64,000 nucleotides of DNA from Ciona intestinalis (taxonomy: Eukaryota > Chordata > Ascidiacea > Phlebobranchia > Cionidae), in the NCBI RefSeq assembly GCF_000224145.3, contig NC_020176.2, positions 4,865,462 to 4,929,461 on the forward strand, in the 5' to 3' direction. A program made the position numbers and the translations under genes. The notes below the pieces were generated by a model. The model was not told the origin of the DNA and searched no databases. It saw only the letters and a program-made list of their open reading frames with translations. This document shows, one piece after another, positions 23,501 through 35,200 of the stretch. Every line of letters starts with the position of its first letter. Position 1 is the first letter of the stretch.

Positions 23501-24630
23501 CCACGTCTTGCGCACCGACTACCAACACACGAGGGCCTCGGATATCATCTTGCTCCGCAGATTTCCTTAGTTGCTCGACGGCCGCATGAGTGTTGAGGTA
23601 GATAACCATGGGTGTGTCCTGTATTGATGAAAAACAATTTGTTTCATGTCTTACCATGTTAAAAGAGTGGATGAATGTTTTATTTTAATAAATCTGAGTT
23701 TCCTCACTTTCTTGTATGGGTAAAAAGTAAAGTTTCATGTTTTCCTATGTTATTGCTATAAAAGTAAATGTGTTTTATTTCAATTAAACTCAATTATAAA
23801 GTTAAGTTATATATCTCCACCATAATAAAGGGCAAAACTTAAATTAACAAGTAATGGATATAATTGCAGTCAATATTACCACTCATTAAAATATCTAACA
23901 AATTAAAAGCATGGAGCATCTTGACTTCGCATATTAACAAATCTGTTTTATTTTATTGATAAAGCAGTCGGCCAGAAATGTTAAATGTCTTTGAAATGAG
24001 GTCACAAAATAAAAAAACCTTTTGTAACACCAGTAGAGGGCTAGAGGCCAAGTTATAAACATAGATGATAAAGCCCCCTTATAAAGTATGACACATGACA
24101 AGCTACCTTCGATACATAACTGGCTTCCACCTTCCCTGATAGTTTAACTGAACATCCAAACCAAGTGAAGACAGCGATCTTTGCCCCCGATTCAAATATA
24201 TACGATCTGGATGAACATTTAGTACATAAGTTAATGTTTCATGTTTGGTGTTTTATATTTAAAATAAACTTTAGTGTAACATTTGAGTAGAACTAGACAA
24301 GTACCAGTCTTTGTAAAATCAATATATAAAACTAAGAAGACACGTGTTTAAAATGGCAGTATGCACGAGATTTTGCATTGCGTAACATAAATAGAATTAC
24401 AGTTACTGTCCAGTAACAACATAAGATACCTTATATAAAGGACAAATATAAACTACAGACCTCGATCTGACAAGTTCTGTCCCAAACACTTCCGCGCTTC
24501 CCTCAAGAAGATCCAATTTCACTCGCGCGTTTGATTCAACTTCAAATCGTAACTCGTTGTCTTTCGCGAGTTTGTAATCCTGCGTTATTGACAAATCTAT
24601 TCCTTTCTCCTCCGGTTTTACAGAAGCCAT
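20536..24630 (-). CDS. CLP1: CLP1, polyribonucleotide 5'-hydroxyl kinase
   Basis: Complete gene in nine exons: start exon about 24463-24630, then 24107-24206, 23482-23618, 22931-23078, about 22303-22407, 21794-21987, 21274-21447, 20961-21127, 20536-20625. CLP1 phosphorylates RNA 5'-OH ends and is a nuclear subunit of cleavage factor II and of the tRNA-splicing endonuclease complex. Order of marks: N-terminal [20 protein letters not shown] and FGTELVR, a CFTWFG-like [10 protein letters not shown], the P-loop [97 protein letters not shown] and a C-terminal LSPAPRPLP with [11 protein letters not shown] and stop. This matches human CLP1 almost segment by segment and has the usual length. Splice phases agree at every join I checked. 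Confidence 0.96.
21130..21255 (-). repeat. Single 71-bp minisatellite unit (CLP1 intron)
   Basis: One to two reversed copies of the unit at 15595: ATACACCTCATGCTCACTGT, GAGTTATAACATGGGTGTCT and ATACACCAGACACACACATG. It lies between two CLP1 exons. Confidence 0.75.
21470..21620 (+). mobile_element. SINE fragment with tRNA-like B box (CLP1 intron)
   Basis: TTACGAGGTTCAAGTCTCGG, CATATGTGTCCTAGGGCAA, CCCAGTGGTCACTAATGA, GTCAGCCATACAGAAACAAT and CACCCACAAGGTTAC. Head and body present, tail cut short. Confidence 0.65.
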
Positions 24631-25115
24631 GTTTGATTACATCCCTACTAAGTTTTATTACAAGTTACAAACCTAAATTCAATGGCAGCGTTTATTTAAA
24701 CCATAATTTCTAATTGAATTAAAAAGTTTTTCTAACATAAAATGACGTCAAAAGATTGATTTTGAAAAATAAGACTGTATGTTATAACAGAGACATGTTT
24801 ATGATGTTTGACAACAATCATTCCACATCTTTGTTTTGTAGTTAAACAAACAAAGCAAGCAGTTTACAATGATGATGTCAAAACAAATCAACATTACGAC
24901 AATAAAAGCAAATCAAATCGAAATTTCCACATAAAATATTATGTTTTTTTGTGACTTTTTTTCTCCAACTTTGGTTGTAAATATTTATCACAACTTTCAC
25001 ATAAGACATTGTTTATATTCGACTTCCACACTTTTTACTAAACTTTAATTGTAAGAATCAATCCAAATTTCGTATAAATTTAATATTTTCTTCAAACTTT
25101 TTACTGAATTTCAGT
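24631..25115. other. Spacer between SNRPD2 and CLP1
   Basis: AT-rich 485-base spacer between the SNRPD2 stop and the CLP1 start, both on the minus strand. It must hold the SNRPD2 3' end and the CLP1 promoter or leader. I see no repeat or ORF worth calling. Confidence 0.4.
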
Positions 25116-25475
25116 TTATTTTTCAGCCGAGGCAAGCGGATTCTTGAGTACGATAATCACGGAGTCTCCTCGAAGAAACATTTTGCTGATAAACCGGTCA
25201 CGGTTCACTGGTTGTTGCTTCTTTTTTCCTTTCCCGGACTTTGGCGTCTCCGTCCACATTTCTTTCACATTCTCCAACACCATGTTGCAGTGACGATCAA
25301 ACGCTTTTACGCGGGCGAGGAGTTTCCTATTGTTTCTACAGTTGATCAAGACTTGTGTGTTGTTCTTCACAGAATCAGTGAGAACAGACAAAGGTCCAGT
25401 TTGAAATTCTTCTTTTTCCAAAGCTTCTAATTCCTCTGCTGTCAACTCACTCTTCGGTTTTCCAGCAGAAGCCAT
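25116..25475 (-). CDS. SNRPD2: Small nuclear ribonucleoprotein Sm D2
   Basis: 119-residue ORF in one exon. Sm D2 is one of seven proteins of the Sm ring on spliceosomal U1, U2, U4 and U5 snRNAs. Seen: an N-terminal helix rich in Glu ([14 protein letters not shown]), [20 protein letters not shown], the Sm1 core [20 protein letters not shown] with VLENVKEMW, a Lys-rich loop ([15 protein letters not shown]) and the Sm2 motif [14 protein letters not shown]. Length and sequence match the human protein of 118 residues closely. The AATAAA on the minus strand overlaps the stop codon (25115-25120), so the 3' UTR could be very short. Intronless, unlike its neighbours; it looks intact, so it is a functional compact gene or a very well kept retrocopy. 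Confidence 0.97.
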   Translation of the reverse strand: MASAGKPKSELTAEELEALEKEEFQTGPLSVLTDSVKNNTQVLINCRNNRKLLARVKAFDRHCNMVLENVKEMWTETPKSGKGKKKQQPVNRDRFISKMFLRGDSVIIVLKNPLASAEK

Positions 25476-26227
25476 TATATTGTGTTCGACACAAATAGTA
25501 AAATTATGAACTAAATGAAAAAGTTATAACAACGTTAGTTGTCTATTGAGACAATATGGGTAAAAACACACAATGTAATCATTTAGAATTGCCCGCACAC
25601 TAAGTTAAGTTCATAAAATAGAACAACGCAGCTTAAGCAGTAAATTGTAAAACTGCGACGCCTTAATATTATACAATGTCGGGATAAACCACGACCTAAA
25701 CTATTAGCGAGTCTTCATTCCTTAAAAAACCATCGTTACAATCTAAATTCCACGCTCCCCGCGCTTCTGATAACTTGATTGACAGATTTTGCTTCGAAAT
25801 TCGCACGTTTTGTTGTCGTTTGTAAATCGGATACAAGGTAGGCCTCCTATTTAAAACTTTGCTTAAAATGTGAAAACACACGTTAAAATATAGCATTTAG
25901 ACGTGTTATGTTACATCTAGGTAATAAAAGGTTTGTATGAATCTAGTCTTCCATTTGAATTAAAAAACTTACCTTTGTTCAAACAACAAAACTAATAATA
26001 AGACAGACAAATTTATTGAGAGGAAACAAAAATAAAGCCATTCATTCATATTCATTATTGACACAATTTTGTTGAAAAATAGAACTTAAATATTATTATT
26101 TAGAAAATTTGTTTTAATTGGTGTAAAATGATTTATATAAACCAGCATGAAAGTTACATTCCAAAATAACGTTTTTGCATTAAACACATAAAAGTTGTGA
26201 ACATTTTAAAACTTCTGTGTAAAGTCC
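25476..26227. other. Intergenic, SNRPD2 promoter side and aminopeptidase 3' end
   Basis: No coding ORF I trust. A minus-strand AATAAA (TTTATT on plus near 26010) probably ends the aminopeptidase transcript. The rest should contain the SNRPD2 promoter; no clear TATA element is visible. Confidence 0.4.
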
Positions 26228-29200
26228 TTAATAACGCCCTGGCCTATGCTTGTGGAATTGGTGTGGTTCTTGGTTAATTTCTGGCACAACGGCATGCCGT
26301 TGTTTATCTTCATAGTTTGATGTTGGTATCACGATACTGCTACCCAAGAAATCTGCAATCACAGCTTCATTGCGTGCCCGCCAGTCAATATTTGCTTGAA
26401 CTCTGGTTTTGTATGATTCCAATGTATTGTAATACCCAGGGCCGGTGACATTCTTCATAGACTCAACCTAAAAGTATAGAAGTACTTGTAGAAAAAATGG
26501 AACACATTTATTAATTAAAAAATAATGATAATCACCTACAAAGTTACACAAAGTAATTCATAATCAGGCACGAGGTGTATAACAACAATTTGTCGTTACC
26601 CCGTCATAGGTGAAAAGAGCAAGGCCTAAGACAAACACAAATTTTCAAATAGTATGGCATCCCATATGAAATTAAAGTCATAAATCAGTAAATAAGTATA
26701 GTTGCATTCGTTTATTTACCAAATCCAAATCAAAGTCAGTTGAGAATCGAGACACTGCACCAGACAGTAAACTGGTAGCTGCTGAACCAACACTGAAAAT
26801 AATATTAATTAGTTTTATGGTTAAACTAAAACACACTAGCTATCTAGCATATACATGTAAACTGCCATCTATTTTTCCTTATTATATGCTAAACAAAATA
26901 AAAACAGAAATCTGTTTTAATGATTGTTGTTTTGCTTCTAATTCTCCTTTCTTCGTTATTTTAATTGAACTTCACTATAGCATTTATGGTATGCATTGTC
27001 ATCTATGTTTACTTTTTTAGAAGCCTCTCCCAGTTGTTGGCAGCAAATGACCAAGCCACATATTTCCCGTGTTCTTTGCTGGATATGTAGTACAATGTGT
27101 TTGAAACATCTTGTTTTCTCACAAGTGTTGAATCCATTGCATATTCAATGTAACGGTTAAGAATCCACGCATCTTTGCTGCATGACAATCCATACCTGCA
27201 ACGTGGAAAACATTAGATTCTATACGAGTGCGGTCCTACAGCGTGCCGCGCCAGAGGTCCGAGGATTTAGGCCAGGAATGACCCATTACCACAAAGCAGA
27301 AAATATAAATTTCAAGAAAATATATATATGTATGGAAAATATAGAAATAAACTGTACACAAAACACTAAAAAACTGTACACAAAACACTAAAAAACAAAA
27401 CACTAAAAATAAAAAATAAGTATTTTGTGTGATAAAAGTATTTCTAAAAAAACTTAAATCAAAAAATAAATCATAAAATCTTTAATCCAGATACTACAGG
27501 AGTATCAGGTAAAATTTTAAACACTTTCACTTTTGTATAAAAATAACTTAACTATACCTTAAGCTTGTCTGCAGTTGAGCATTCTGAGTTACCAAGTATT
27601 GCCCCCACATGAAATCCCACTCTGCTATCCCACCTTCCCGTATTGCTGTGCAGTAAACATCAGTTCTGTATGTGCTGCTGATACTGTTGGGAGTACGAAG
27701 GTAAAATATATTGGTTGATAAAGACTACCGGGTTTAAGGTTGTCATCAATGTGGGCTTGCATGTGTCATAGGACAAGCCTTTAAACTAGTGGATACCGGG
27801 TTCAAGGCTTGACCCTGCCATTATGGTGGGCACGTGTGTCTATGGGTTACAGACATGGTTTGTATAATTTGTCAGCCTTATAAAGATAATCACCAACAAA
27901 GTAGATACATGGTTACTCGTAAGCGGGCACAAGATGTATGAAACAGAACACCTTTGTTATTTATTTTTCAAATTTTGTACATACATGTGTACTTTTTAAT
28001 TATCCCACACTCCACGTAAAATTACTGAATCTAAACAAACAACTCACATGGTTGAAGTGTCATTCATCCATTCCTGGAAAAGTTGTTTCGCGTTCGCAAT
28101 GCATTCCTCGTTGCCATAGTAACAAGCAGCATCAATCGCCAGCCCTCGTGTCATTCTGTTTAAGAAAGTTTTAATGAATAAGTCAATAGATGATCAACTT
28201 AATGCTAATTGCTTTAACCCAGTGGTCAGTAATGGAGTTGTCCGAATAGGTAACTCGTTAGTAGGCATGAGGTGTATGAAACAGAACACCCATGTTATAA
28301 AGACTGTCGTTTCTCCAGCACGTGAGAACAAATCAGTAAGTTTTACATTGATGTCTCTTCTTATGTAACAACAACTTATCATTATAATATTGATGGTTTT
28401 CTTAACAACCTCTTTTCTTTGAAATGGAAAATATTCAGCGATAATTTACCTTTCAATCAACACACTGTCGTCTGTGTTTGAATCGTCCCAACCCAATTTG
28501 TTGTACAAAGATGGGACGACCAAGTCAAGAATGTATTGCTGGAATGTAAGTGGTAAAAATTAATAAAAGGATATAAAAAAATGAGTTGTAACTAGATAAG
28601 GTACCTCATGCTCACTGTCGAGTTATAACATGGGTGTCTTCTTATACATCAGACACACATGGTGTATTCATACATCTCATGCTCACTGTCGAGTTATAAC
28701 ATGGGTGTCTTCTTATACATCAGACACACATGGTGTATTCATACACCTCATGCTCACTGTCGAGTTATAACATGGGTGTCTTCTTATACATCAGACACAC
28801 ATGGTGTAATCATACACCTCATGCTCACTGTCGAGTTATAACATGGGTGTCTTCTTATACATCAGACACACATGGTGTAATCATACACCTCATGCTCACT
28901 GTCAAGTTATAACATGGGTGTCTTCTTATACACCAGACACACATGGTGTATTTATACACCTCATGCTCACTGTCGAGTTACAACCGACACACCATATACA
29001 AAACATCACAACATCAAACTCACAGAGAAGTCTCCATATATCAGGGATGCTCCCAGCATACTGTCAAAGTACTGCATAGCTTCATTGAATGTATACCATG
29101 GAATATATTCATCTTCTTGTGATAAATATGCTGCCAATTCAAGAGCGAGGTTCACCTCAATCTTTGTGGCTCTGTCATAATGCATATTGTTAAGTCATAA

Positions 29201-32200
29201 CTTGTTACACAACAAATGCATATCACAAATAATCAGAATTGAGACTGTAAATATTAAAAAATAATTGTTTCAATTGGATTGTATGCAGATTGAATGAATG
29301 TATGAACTTAATTATCCTTGCATGGCGAGGCAACGACAGTCGTTATAACACGGGTGTTCTGTTTCATACACTTCGTGCCCGCTTACAAGTTACCACGTAT
29401 GTAAATATACATTTTTTTTAATCACATAGTTACTTTTTATGCAACTCAAAATTGAAATATCATTTAAAATTTATGTTAAAAACATCGCTTTCCGAAATAC
29501 ATATTTTAGATTTGCGCTGCCTGGCAACAACGGTTTATTTCATTTAAACTACATTTCACACAATTATAAAATTTCCTTTAATTGTTGGGAAATTATTCCA
29601 ACAATTTACAAATTAACAAATTAATCAAAATCATTGGCACGCTCATATAAACCTTGACAAAGCAAATACATCGTCTATAAGTTGAGCTCTGTTTTCAACA
29701 GGGATGTCCTGAATGTTTTAAAATATTTACAAATATCCTGTATTTTCTTTTTAAATGTTTCTTAATCTTCGCCAATATTTTAACATATTAACAAAAAATG
29801 ATTTTTTCTTTATCTCTTAAACTCCATCACAGATCAAGTTATTGAAAGAACAAAAAGGAATCAACAGCAAAACGAGTCATTAAAGTATATTTAAACCTTT
29901 ATTTTTTATTTATTTCGTTTTTGTGAATTATTTAAAACCTTCCTAACCCTAATGAAAGAAACAAACATACTTACCTTAAGTTTTTGGCACCTTAAATTTT
30001 ATTTACCCGTTATTTTTTTCCCGCACTCTAATCTATGAAACAAATATATTTACCTTAAATGAAGCACTAGCCAGCTTGGTTGACAATTTACTCCAAGTGT
30101 TCTCATCATAGTTGATCCTGTAGAAGCCTCGAGCCTCAATGTTACCAAGTATGTAATTCTCGTTTGAGTTTAAAGTTGCTGCAAAAAAGTTAAATTTAAG
30201 TTTGATAAAGAATATATTAAATACAAACATAACAACCAATATATATAAAACAATTGGTTTTATTTTAAACATTTTAGTTTAGAACCATCTTCACAAATGT
30301 TTGAAGGTAAAATGAATTTTTTCTGTTTAAAAAAAATTTCACACAAAATAAATAAATATAAATTTAATCTAAAAATGCGAAGACAAATTTTAACTTAAAA
30401 AAACAAAACAAATGTCTTGCTTAGGAAAAGAAAGAATGGCAGAATCTAAAAATGCTAAGAAACCAATTATTGATTTAAACATAACAACTCACCTGTTCCA
30501 CTTAGATCCATCCACAAAGTATCCATCTTGTCTGTACCCATTTCAGATTCTCCTCTGTATGTGAATGGCACGTACCACTTGTACCTGAGGGATAAATTAT
30601 ACAACTTATTTATTCTCGCATGATGGGGCAACGACAGTCGTTATAACACGGGTGTTCTGTTTCATAAACCTCGTGCCCGCTTACAAGTTACCACGTATGT
30701 AACTTATTTATCTTCGCATGGCGGGGCAATGGCAAGCATTATAACATGGGTTTTCTGTTTCATACACCTATGTCCACTTGCGAATCACGACAGATGTAAC
30801 TTTGTGGGTGATTGCTTTTATGCATGGCTGACAATTTCTAGACAATACATCAGTAAAAACTGGGTTGGAGCAATTGCAATTAAAAGTCTTACAGTAGCAG
30901 CATAAAGCTCTGAACCTGGTACACTCTGATCTAGAAACAAGCGCTCTAACCAGAGCATTCGGTTCAGGTTTAAAGGAAATAACTGAATCCAAACTCACTT
31001 GTATGTTAAACTACCCGGCGTATCTACAGCTGAATCTTTTGGATCCACCAAGAAATATTCTTGCGTTAGTTTAATAGTCGACGCATCAATGCGTTCCACT
31101 GTGATCAATGGGTATCCCATTTGCAAAGTCCATGTTTCAAACACATCTTGCAGGGGGTAGGGAAAGGTTAGACCATCTTTAGCTGCTTGCTGTGGAGTAA
31201 AATACGATGAATGAATGCAACATACTTGTCTATTTTTGTATATTTTTAATGTTTGACCAATTTAGACAACCCATTAGTCACCACTAGGTTGGAGAAATTG
31301 CCGTTAAGTGTTATTGCCCAAGGACACATTCGCCCACAATGGTAACAGCATTAAACACAAATTGTAAGAAGATCTATTTTGGAATTGTTATATGGCTGAC
31401 ATTAAACATATGTACACTTAAATGCAGGAAAAGCTGACTATATATTACACCATAATAGTAATACAGTATATATATATATATATATATATTAACTGTAAGA
31501 GAAGTTTCAACAAACTTAATAACACACCATGATATCAACACCATCATATATATAGCATATATATGTATGAATAAATGTAAAAAAAGATTTAGACCCAATA
31601 TTACACCATGGTACAACTTACATCGATCCAGTGTTGAAACAGAACATCATGGGTAGCAGAGGAGTAAGCCAGGTCATTCAAGTAATTCTGTGGGAATAAA
31701 TGGATGTAAATTGTTTTGCATGAAAGAGCAACGACAGTTGTTATAACACGGGTGTTCTGTTTTATGCACCTTGTGCTTGTTGCGAGTTGACAGAGTTATT
31801 TTTCATGTTTAGTTTTTAATGTATTGCTGACAATTTATAACTCATTCTCGACCATTTGGAGCAATAGCCTTCAAGTGTCGTGCCCAAAGGCACAAAAAGT
31901 TGTTTTTTTAACATTTTTCTTTAATTAAAAATTAATAATTTTTAGGTTCAACATTTTTAAGCACCTAATTAAAAAATTTACAAATTATTGTAAACTCACT
32001 GTGAGTGCGTTGGTAAAAGTTTTTTCTCCGAGAAAACCTTGAACCATCCTAAGAAATGAAGCTCCCTGTATAAAGAAGATGTTTATTAGTTGAAGATGAT
32101 GAGTGTAACTTACTTTATCCTCGCGTGGCCGGAAAACAACAGTCGTTATCACATGGGTTTAACACCTCGTGACAGCTTACGAGTTACCATGTGTGTTACT

Positions 32201-35200
32201 TTGTAAGTTATTATTTTTGAGGGGATTTTTTTTTTATGTATGGCTGATAATTCGGACAACCCATTAGTAACGACTGCCGACTGTTGGGTTGGAGCTATTG
32301 CTTTCAAGTGACTTGCCCAAAGACACACAATTCACAACAGTGGCAGGACCGAGGCTCGAACCTGTAACCTTCAGACTAAAGACAAAACTACAAACCACGC
32401 CAGTTATTTCATAACAATGAATTATAAACTTCTAAGAACATATAGTATAACATTATGTTCATTATTTTTCAAAATAATAAATTATATTATCTTTTGAATG
32501 CATATCCCAATACAGTGTTCAATAATTTAAAGGTAATTTATAAAAATAATCACATAAGTAAGAACAATCTACATTAAGTACAACAATTGCCGAACGATCT
32601 CTTCAATAACGAACACAAACCTTTGAATAAGTGATGGTTGAGAAATATCCTTCGGGATGAACTAATGGATGGGACGATGAATACGAATCAGCGTATAACC
32701 CTCCTTGGAGGTCATCTATTATAAAGATCTCAAACTGCGAGTATAAGATGTCAATGTTACTTAAATGGTTGTGAATTTAGTATTAAAGCAATTTCTGCAG
32801 TTGTTGATATTTTTCTAATTATTAAAAAACAACAAAAAGCTTTTTATTTTTACACTGTATACCATACACTAAAATCTCTTACACTTTAAATCAAACTCAT
32901 ATTTGTAAAAAGACATCAAATATAGATCAACGAACTGAAATATGAATAAATGTAACGTATTTATCCTCGCATGTCGGGCAACGACAGTCGTTATAACACG
33001 GGTGTTCTGTTTCATACACCTCGTGCCCGCTTACGAGTTACCAAGTATGTAACTTTGTGGGTGATTATTTTTAAGAATTTTTTTTTATGTGTGACAGTGA
33101 CTGATATGAGACTCACAGGTTTATATTCTGGTTTGACGCCCTCCACTGCTATGTATTGAACATACGACGCAAAACCTTCATTCAACCAAATCTCATTCCA
33201 CCAAGCTGCTGTTACTAAGTTGCCAAACCACTGGAAAAATACAAGTTAATAAATTGATGGCATTTATATATTTAAAAAATATCCTAATGTGGGATAGTCG
33301 TCATATCACGCTACCACCTATATAACTTTATGTGTTACTATTTTTGACAAACCATTTAAAGAAAGGCAAAGAGACTGTAAATGTTTCAATAAATTTTATG
33401 TTATTACAAGTCAAAAAAATGAACTGAATGTCAATTTAATTTTTCCCAAATTGTTCGTTAAAAGCTTCTGGGATGGTTTGAACTTTAGGAGAATGTTCTC
33501 GGAATGTAACTTTTTTTTAAAGTTGTTACACATGTATTTTATACATTTGTTGTTACCACATATGCAACTTTGTGAATAAATATTTTACATATGTGGACAC
33601 TGGGTTGGGGCAATTTCTGTTGAGTATTTTGCGTAATGACTCATGCCCCAACAATGGTAGCAGCCGCGAGCCTTGAATCCAATATCCTCTGGTTCAAAAG
33701 TGAAAGCTATGTTATATTTTTACATATTAAAACAACAAGCCAACTCCACCTGATGGGCGAGTTCGTGACCAATCACTTGAGCAATCGAATATTTGTCGTG
33801 AACAGATGAAATATTTGCATCAAACAGTAAAAGAGTTTCCCTGTACAGAACCAACCCCCAGTTTTCCATTGCACCTGCTCCAAAGTCACTCACTGCCATC
33901 TGGTCTGTATTAAAAAGATTTTAAATGATAACACATATATATATATATATCATAAGACATAACATTATTTGTATTTATTCGTTTGATTTGCAACAAAGAT
34001 CGTATTTAATTAAAATAACGAAAATATAGAAGACAGTTCTAAGGTTCGTCTAAGGATACTGATAGGCGTATGTGTTCTTGGCCAAAGTACTTAGCGGACA
34101 ATTGCTCTGACCCAGTGGCCACTAATGGGTTGTAACACCCTGGGGGTTGGGCTAATAGGCCAACTCTGGTCTAAGTCTCAGGTCCAGTAGCGTTCCTTGT
34201 TGAGGATCTCACCCATATAAAATAGAGAATAGAATTTTTATGACTGGTGTTTATACACATAACACAAAAAATCCCCCTCAAAAAAAGTTGACACGAGGTG
34301 TATGAAAAACTGTCATTTCAAGGGTAAAGTTAGTTATATTCATTCATTGAACTCCTTTTCAGATCCTTACCAGACTTAGGTAATGGGTAAGTCACATTGA
34401 AGTGGGTAGCTAATACATCAAGCACGCCGGGTGATATTTCTGATGGAAATTTTCCTTCGTCATTTTTGATCGTTTCAGGGCGAGAATAGATTCGTGTCTG
34501 TTAATATTAGGTGGTTTTGAATAATATATATATGATAATATGGTAGGGTGAAGGAAGATGGGTGATCGGACACCTTTTTATCCCATTTGGTTGTTAACAA
34601 AGAACATTCAAAGAATTACAAAACAATATCCTTATGACTTCCATGACCTGCTGTTAATTTTTTAGAACACGATCATGATATTTGGATATCATGTGCTAAA
34701 GGTGAACGTATTTCCCCAACCTACTATATTTAACACTTACAGTGCAGTTTTAAACTTTGTTTAACAGACCATAAAATCGAGTACCTGAACCCATTACACC
34801 TAAGCTTATAGGCTGTACTGTATAAAACAACCCATATAACTTATACACACAGTGCAGCTGCATGTTTGTTCAATACAACAGTAATATCACCTGCACCCCT
34901 GTTGCAGTTACCCCATGTTCATACAAGAAGTCACATACAACCAATGCAAGTAAATAAGTTGACATTATGGGGGTTGTGTCGAACTTGGTGGCGGTCCAAA
35001 CATCTGAATCGATGGTTTCCGTCTGCGTTTGGTATTATGAGTTAAAGTTGGAATAGTTTAAAGAATGTACGTTATTTATTATTGTGTGGTGGGTAACAGC
35101 AGTCGTTATAACACGGGTGTTCTGTTTCCTACACCTTATGCCAGCTTATGAATAACCACGTATGTAACTTATTAATCCTCACATGACAGGCAAAAACAGT

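Noticed and set aside
25696-25896. 66-codon minus-strand ORF between SNRPD2 and the aminopeptidase
   Set aside because: No motif, no splice sites, composition like the AT-rich spacer.
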